Translations under genes and position numbers: made by a program
Assembly (NCBI RefSeq): GCF_000716535.1
Contig: NZ_JNWV01000014.1
Span: 1 to 64,000 of the forward strand
Direction: 5' to 3'
Source of the DNA: Streptomyces flaveolus
GTDB taxonomy: Bacteria; Actinomycetota; Actinomycetes; Streptomycetales; Streptomycetaceae
DNA length: 64,000 bases
In this document: positions 56,975-64,000 of the stretch, piece by piece
Layout: every line of letters starts with the position of its first letter
How positions within the stretch are numbered: position 1 is the first letter of the stretch
Notes under the pieces: model-generated
What the model was told of the DNA's origin: nothing
Databases searched by the model: none
The model's input: the letters and a program-made list of their open reading frames with translations, nothing else

Positions 56975-57016
56975 TAACTCACTGTGAGGTTACGCAGCGT
57001 GACTCTGGTGCGTCAA
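56975..57016 (-). promoter_or_regulatory. bldD promoter with an overlapping BldD box
   Basis: On the minus strand TTGACG (57011-57016) and TAACCT (56987-56992) are 18 bp apart. The stretch TAACTCACTGTGA (56975-56987, plus strand) matches the recalled BldD consensus TnACnC(A/T)GnGTnA at all defined positions but one. It lies directly at the -10/start region. A second half-site TGACTCTG is at 57000-57007 between the hexamers. Confidence 0.75.
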
Positions 57017-57110
57017 GCCGAATGGTCCACACCGACTCTTCCGTGGTAGTGACGGTCGATTAGGCCAAGCGGGTGACAGGGGGGTGGTCGAGGCCGGTCG
57101 GGTGAGCTGC

Positions 57111-57116
57111 TAGGGT
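57111..57116 (+). promoter_or_regulatory. Candidate -10 of the pyr operon
   Basis: TAGGGT lies about 66 bp upstream of the pyrR ATG and just upstream of the PyrR RNA element. No convincing -35 is visible. Confidence 0.4.
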
Positions 57117-57142
57117 GGATGGCGCAATTCCGACGTCCTTTA

Positions 57143-57763
<621 letters not shown>

Positions 57764-57854
57764 CAAGTCAGGCGCACGGCCGCTCCGGCGTGCCGTGAAC
57801 ACGCGCCCGCCTGCCCGAAATCTCCCGAATGAACTGCCTTACGGAGCCTGACAG

Positions 57855-58832
57855 ATGCAGCGTCATCTCATCTCGGCCGCCGACCTCACCCGCGACGACG
57901 CCGTCCTGATCCTCGACACCGCCGAGGAGATGGCCCGGGTCGCGGACCGGCCGATCAAGAAGCTGCCGACCCTGCGCGGCCGGACGATCGTCAACCTCTT
58001 CTTCGAGGACTCCACGCGCACGCGCATCTCCTTCGAGGCCGCCGAGAAGCGCCTGTCCGCGGACGTCATCAACTTCTCCGCCAAGGGGTCCTCGGTGTCC
58101 AAGGGCGAGTCCCTGAAGGACACCGCGCAGACCCTGGAGGCCATGGGCGTCGACGCCGTGGTCATCCGGCACGGCGCCTCCGGAGCCCCGTACCGCCTGG
58201 CCAACTCCGGCTGGATCGACGCGGCCGTCATCAACGCCGGCGACGGCACCCACCAGCACCCCACCCAGGCCCTGCTGGACGCCTTCACCATGCGCCGCCG
58301 GCTGATCGGCCGCGACGCCGGGCTCGGCCAGGACCTGTCCGGCAAGCGGATCACCGTCGTCGGTGACGTCCTGCACAGCCGGGTCGCCCGCTCAAACGTC
58401 GACCTGCTGCACACCCTCGGCGCCGAGGTCACCCTGGTCGCCCCGCCCACCCTGGTGCCGGTCGGTGTCGAAACCTGGCCGTGCGCGGTGTCGTACGACC
58501 TCGACAGCACGCTGCCCAAGTGCGACGCCGTGATGATGCTCCGCGTCCAGCGCGAGCGCATGAACGCCGCCTTCTTCCCCACCGAGCGCGAGTACTCGCG
58601 GCGTTACGGCCTCGACGGCGACCGCATGGCCAAGCTGCCCGAGCACGCCATCGTGATGCACCCCGGTCCGATGGTGCGCGGCATGGAGATCACCGCCGAG
58701 GTCGCCGACTCCGACCGCTGCACCGCCGTCGAGCAGGTCGCCAACGGCGTCTCCATCCGGATGGCCGTCCTGTACCTGCTGCTCGGCGGCAACGAGCCCG
58801 CCGTCACCCACTCTCGTACCGAGGAGAAGTAA
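57855..58832 (+). CDS. pyrB: Aspartate carbamoyltransferase catalytic subunit
   Basis: A 325-residue enzyme condensing carbamoyl phosphate with aspartate. The signatures [13 protein letters not shown] (carbamoyl-phosphate loop), the SKGESLKDT loop and the HPTQALLD segment are present. No regulatory PyrI follows, as usual in Gram-positives, where PyrB works without it. The ATG at 57855 follows GGAGCC. pyrC starts 5 bp after its stop. Confidence 0.97.
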   Translation: MQRHLISAADLTRDDAVLILDTAEEMARVADRPIKKLPTLRGRTIVNLFFEDSTRTRISFEAAEKRLSADVINFSAKGSSVSKGESLKDTAQTLEAMGVDAVVIRHGASGAPYRLANSGWIDAAVINAGDGTHQHPTQALLDAFTMRRRLIGRDAGLGQDLSGKRITVVGDVLHSRVARSNVDLLHTLGAEVTLVAPPTLVPVGVETWPCAVSYDLDSTLPKCDAVMMLRVQRERMNAAFFPTEREYSRRYGLDGDRMAKLPEHAIVMHPGPMVRGMEITAEVADSDRCTAVEQVANGVSIRMAVLYLLLGGNEPAVTHSRTEEK

Positions 58833-58837
58833 GACCC

Positions 58838-60124
58838 ATGAGCAAGATCCTGATCCGTGGTGCGAAGGTGCTCGGCGGCGCGCCGCAGGACGTCCTGATC
58901 GACGGGGAGACCATCGCGGAGGTCGGCACCGGACTGAGCGCCGAGGGTGCCCAGGTCGTCGAGGCCGACGGCAAGGTGCTGCTGCCGGGCCTGGTCGATC
59001 TGCACACCCACCTGCGCGAGCCGGGCCGCGAGGACTCCGAGACCGTCCTCACCGGCACCCGCGCGGCGGCGAGCGGCGGCTACACGGCCGTCTTCGCCAT
59101 GGCCAACACCTTCCCGGTCGCCGACACCGCCGGTGTGGTCGAGCAGGTCTGGCGCCTCGGCCAGGAGCACGGCTACTGCGACGTCCGGCCCATCGGCGCC
59201 GTCACCGTCGGCCTCGAGGGCAAGAAGCTCGCCGAGCTGGGCGCCATGCACGAGTCCGCCGCCGGCGTCACCGTCTTCTCCGACGACGGCAAGTGCGTGG
59301 ACGACGCCGTGATCATGCGTCGGGCGCTGGAGTACGTGAAGGCCTTCGGCGGCGTCGTCGCCCAGCACGCGCAGGAGCCGCGGCTCACCGAGGGCGCCCA
59401 GATGAACGAGGGCGTCGTCTCCGCCGAGCTGGGCCTTGGCGGCTGGCCTGCCGTCGCCGAGGAGTCGATCATCGCGCGCGATGTCCTCCTCGCCGACCAC
59501 GTCGGCTCCCGCGTCCACATCTGCCACCTGTCGACCGCCGGCTCCGTCGAGATCGTCCGCTGGGCCAAGTCCCGGGGCATCCAGGTCACCGCCGAGGTCA
59601 CCCCGCACCACCTGCTCCTCACCGACGAGCTGGTGCGCACCTACAACCCCGTCTACAAGGTCAACCCGCCGCTGCGCACCGAGCGCGACGTGCTGGCCCT
59701 GCGCGAGGCGCTCGCCGACGGCACGATCGACATCGTCGCCACCGACCACGCCCCGCACCCGCACGAGGACAAGGACTGCGAGTGGGCCGCCGCCGCCATG
59801 GGCATGGTCGGCCTGGAGACCGCGTTGTCGGTGGTGCAGCAGACCATGGTGGACACGGGCCTGCTGGACTGGGCCGGCGTCGCCGACCGCATGTCCTCCA
59901 AGCCCGCGCAGATCGGACAGGCCACCGGCCACGGCCGTCCCGTCTCGGCTGGTGAGCCCGCCAACCTCACCCTGGTCGACACGGAATACCGTGGCCAGGT
60001 GGACCCCGCGGGCTTCGCCTCGCGCAGCCGCAACACCCCGTACGAGGGGCGTGAGCTGCCGGGCCGTGTGACGCACACGTGGCTGCGGGGCAAGGCCACG
60101 CTCGTCGACGGGAAGCTCACGTGA
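58838..60124 (+). CDS. pyrC: Dihydroorotase (class I)
   Basis: A 428-residue amidohydrolase that cyclises carbamoyl aspartate. The HxH metal pair is in [11 protein letters not shown]. Further histidines are in VVAQHAQEP and [17 protein letters not shown]. The ATG at 58838 begins the conserved [12 protein letters not shown]. The frame is open upstream only because it shadows pyrB. Its stop overlaps the next start (GTGA). Confidence 0.96.
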   Translation: MSKILIRGAKVLGGAPQDVLIDGETIAEVGTGLSAEGAQVVEADGKVLLPGLVDLHTHLREPGREDSETVLTGTRAAASGGYTAVFAMANTFPVADTAGVVEQVWRLGQEHGYCDVRPIGAVTVGLEGKKLAELGAMHESAAGVTVFSDDGKCVDDAVIMRRALEYVKAFGGVVAQHAQEPRLTEGAQMNEGVVSAELGLGGWPAVAEESIIARDVLLADHVGSRVHICHLSTAGSVEIVRWAKSRGIQVTAEVTPHHLLLTDELVRTYNPVYKVNPPLRTERDVLALREALADGTIDIVATDHAPHPHEDKDCEWAAAAMGMVGLETALSVVQQTMVDTGLLDWAGVADRMSSKPAQIGQATGHGRPVSAGEPANLTLVDTEYRGQVDPAGFASRSRNTPYEGRELPGRVTHTWLRGKATLVDGKLT

Positions 60125-60681
60125 CACCTGTAATCCTGTTGGCCGAGGCCGAGCGGTCGGCCGAGGTCACCGACTGGCCGGCCCGCATCGGCTGGCTCGT
60201 CGGACTGGTCCTCTTCATCGCGCTCGTCTACTGGCTGATGCGCGAGGGCTGGAAGTGGCGCGGCACCCTCCAGAGCGACCTGCCCGAGCTGCCTGGCGCG
60301 CCGGAGGAGACCGGCCCGGCCAGACTGAGCATGAGCGGCCGCTACCACGGCTCCACCACCGCCGGGCAGTGGCTGGACCGCATCGTCGCCCACGGCCTGG
60401 GCACCCGCAGCCGGGCCGAGCTCACCCTGACCGACGCGGGCCTGGAGGTCGAGCGCCCCGGCGCTACCGACTTCTTCGTCCCCACGGCCGCACTGCGCGG
60501 AGCCCGGCTGGACAAGGGCATCGCCGGCAAGGTCCTCACCGAGGGCGGACTGCTGGTGGTGACCTGGGCGCACGGCGACAGACTGATCGACTCCGGCTTC
60601 CGCTCCGACCACGCGGCCGAGCACACCGAGTGGGTCGACACCCTGAACCAGATGATCAACGACACGGAAGGCGCACGATGA
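60121..60681 (+). CDS. PH-like membrane protein conserved in the pyr operon
   Basis: A 186-residue protein with one N-terminal membrane helix (about 19-39, [19 protein letters not shown]) and a cytoplasmic beta-rich domain (about 70-180) with the pattern of a PH-like fold ([26 protein letters not shown]). It lies between pyrC and carA with 4-bp overlaps on both sides, so it is translated with the pyrimidine enzymes. Databases often call such genes putative transporters, but there is only one helix. It might tether pathway enzymes to the membrane or be a passenger; its role is unknown. Confidence 0.85.
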   Translation: MTPVILLAEAERSAEVTDWPARIGWLVGLVLFIALVYWLMREGWKWRGTLQSDLPELPGAPEETGPARLSMSGRYHGSTTAGQWLDRIVAHGLGTRSRAELTLTDAGLEVERPGATDFFVPTAALRGARLDKGIAGKVLTEGGLLVVTWAHGDRLIDSGFRSDHAAEHTEWVDTLNQMINDTEGAR

Positions 60682-61812
60682 CGACCTCCACAAGGGGAGC
60701 TGGCAAGGTTCCCGCCGTACTCGTCCTGGAGGACGGCCGGGTCTTCCGCGGCCGTGCCTACGGGGCCGTGGGGGAGACCTTCGGCGAGGCCGTGTTCTCC
60801 ACCGGCATGACCGGCTACCAGGAGACCCTCACCGACCCGTCGTACGACCGCCAGATCGTCGTCGCGACGGCCCCCCAGATCGGCAACACCGGCTGGAACG
60901 ACGAGGACGACGAGTCCAGCCGCATCTGGGTCTCCGGCTACGTCGTGCGCGACCCCGCGCGCGTGCCGTCCAACTGGCGGGCCAAGCGCTCCCTGGACGA
61001 CGAGCTGGAGCGGCAGGGCGTGGTCGGCATCTCCGGCATCGACACCCGGGCCCTCACCCGTCATCTGCGCGAGCGCGGCTCCATGCGCGCCGGGATCTTC
61101 TCCGGCGACGCGATCGCCGCCGAGTCCGAGCTGGTCGCGCGCGTGCAGGCCCAGCCGCACATGAAGGGCGCGAGCCTCTACGAGGAGGTCGCGACCAAGG
61201 AGGCGTACGTCGTCCCGGCGGTCGGCGAGAAGCGGTTCACCGTCGCCGCCATCGACCTCGGCATCAAGGGCATGACCCCGCACCGCATGGCCGAGCGCGG
61301 CATCGAGGTGCACGTCCTGCCCGCCACCGCCACAGCCGACGACGTCTACGCCGTCGACCCGGACGGTGTGTTCTTCTCCAACGGTCCCGGCGACCCGGCG
61401 ACCGCCGACGGCCCGGTCGCGCTGATGACCGCCGTCCTGGAGCGCAGGACTCCGCTGTTCGGCATCTGCTTCGGCAACCAGATCCTCGGCCGCGCCCTCG
61501 GCTTCGGCACCTACAAGCTGAAGTACGGCCACCGGGGCATCAACCAGCCGGTCCAGGACCGTACGACCGGCAAGGTCGAGGTCACCGCGCACAACCACGG
61601 CTTCGCCGTGGACGCGCCGCTCGACAAGGTCAGCGAGACGAAGTTCGGCCGTGCCGAGGTCTCGCACGTCTGTCTCAACGACGACGTCGTGGAGGGGCTG
61701 CGGCTGCTCGACCAGCCCGCCTTCTCCGTCCAGTACCACCCCGAAGCGGCCGCCGGCCCGCACGACGCCGCCTACCTCTTCGACCGCTTCGTCTCCCTGA
61801 TGGAGGGCCAGC

Positions 61813-61820
<8 letters not shown>
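60678..61820 (+). CDS. carA: Carbamoyl-phosphate synthase small subunit
   Basis: A 380-residue glutaminase subunit. An N-terminal CPSase domain with [11 protein letters not shown] is followed by a class I amidotransferase domain with nucleophile Cys in FGICFGNQ and His/Glu in YHPEAAAGP. It feeds ammonia to CarB for arginine and pyrimidine synthesis. The ATG overlaps the preceding stop. carB begins 8 bp before its end. Confidence 0.97.

Positions 61821-64000
<2,180 letters not shown>

Overview
The window is a high-GC actinobacterial chromosome segment, almost certainly Streptomyces. The evidence is the GC-rich third codon positions, frequent GTG and TTG starts, GTGA/ATGA start-stop overlaps, BldD, and a gene order (thrS, phosphatidylinositol mannoside genes, pdxST, ruvCAB, secDF, relA, hisS, rpsD, alaS, aro, efp, nusB, bldD, pyr) that I recall from the S. 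coelicolor core chromosome. I saw no IS element, prophage, CRISPR array or rRNA, and no in-frame TTA codon in the genes I read. carB is cut by the right edge.

Layout. 1-6.9 kb: a carbohydrate-uptake island with a Tat lipoprotein binding protein, two ABC permeases, a YesL-like membrane protein and a large secreted YetA/PL26-like polysaccharide lyase, preceded by a LacI-type palindrome. 6.9-10.3 kb: an SRPBCC protein, tRNA-Val(CAC), a DnaQ-like exonuclease, and a translationally coupled DUF4365 nuclease-like protein with an uncharacterised partner. 10.4-18 kb: thrS, a voltage-gated-type K+ channel, a HIT protein, a large unknown membrane protein and an EF-G-like GTPase. 18-23.2 kb: phosphatidylinositol phosphate synthase, acyltransferase and mannosyltransferase, then pdxS-pdxT. 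23.2-33.5 kb: yebC, ruvCAB, yajC-secD-secF, apt, relA. 33.5-41 kb: a DUF349 protein, a membrane cyclophilin, an MBL hydrolase, hisS, a VKOR-family protein, rarA and rpsD with a long leader. 41-49 kb: a STAND ATPase, two small envelope-type proteins, alaS, ruvX and mltG. 49-54 kb: aroE, aroC, aroK, aroB and a proline-rich P-loop protein. 54-57 kb: an M24 peptidase homologue with substituted metal ligands, efp and nusB, facing bldD. 57-64 kb: the pyrimidine operon pyrR-pyrB-pyrC-(PH-like gene)-carA-carB.

The genes are mostly housekeeping, and the regulatory sites are the most informative part. ruvC and rarA, 14 kb apart, share a promoter of the form TTGTCAGTG-N8-TAnnnT. That matches the mycobacterial RecA-independent DNA-damage promoter attributed to PafBC. 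bldD has a near-consensus BldD box over its own -10. pyrR has a PyrR-type RNA site at its ribosome binding site. rpsD has a roughly 300-nt structured leader. Several convergent gene pairs are separated by long perfect hairpins.

The less familiar protein-level items are the DUF4365 pair, the M24 protein lacking canonical metal ligands, the EF-G-like protein without an NKxD motif, the STAND ATPase without an obvious output domain, and a rare-codon patch in the sugar-binding protein.
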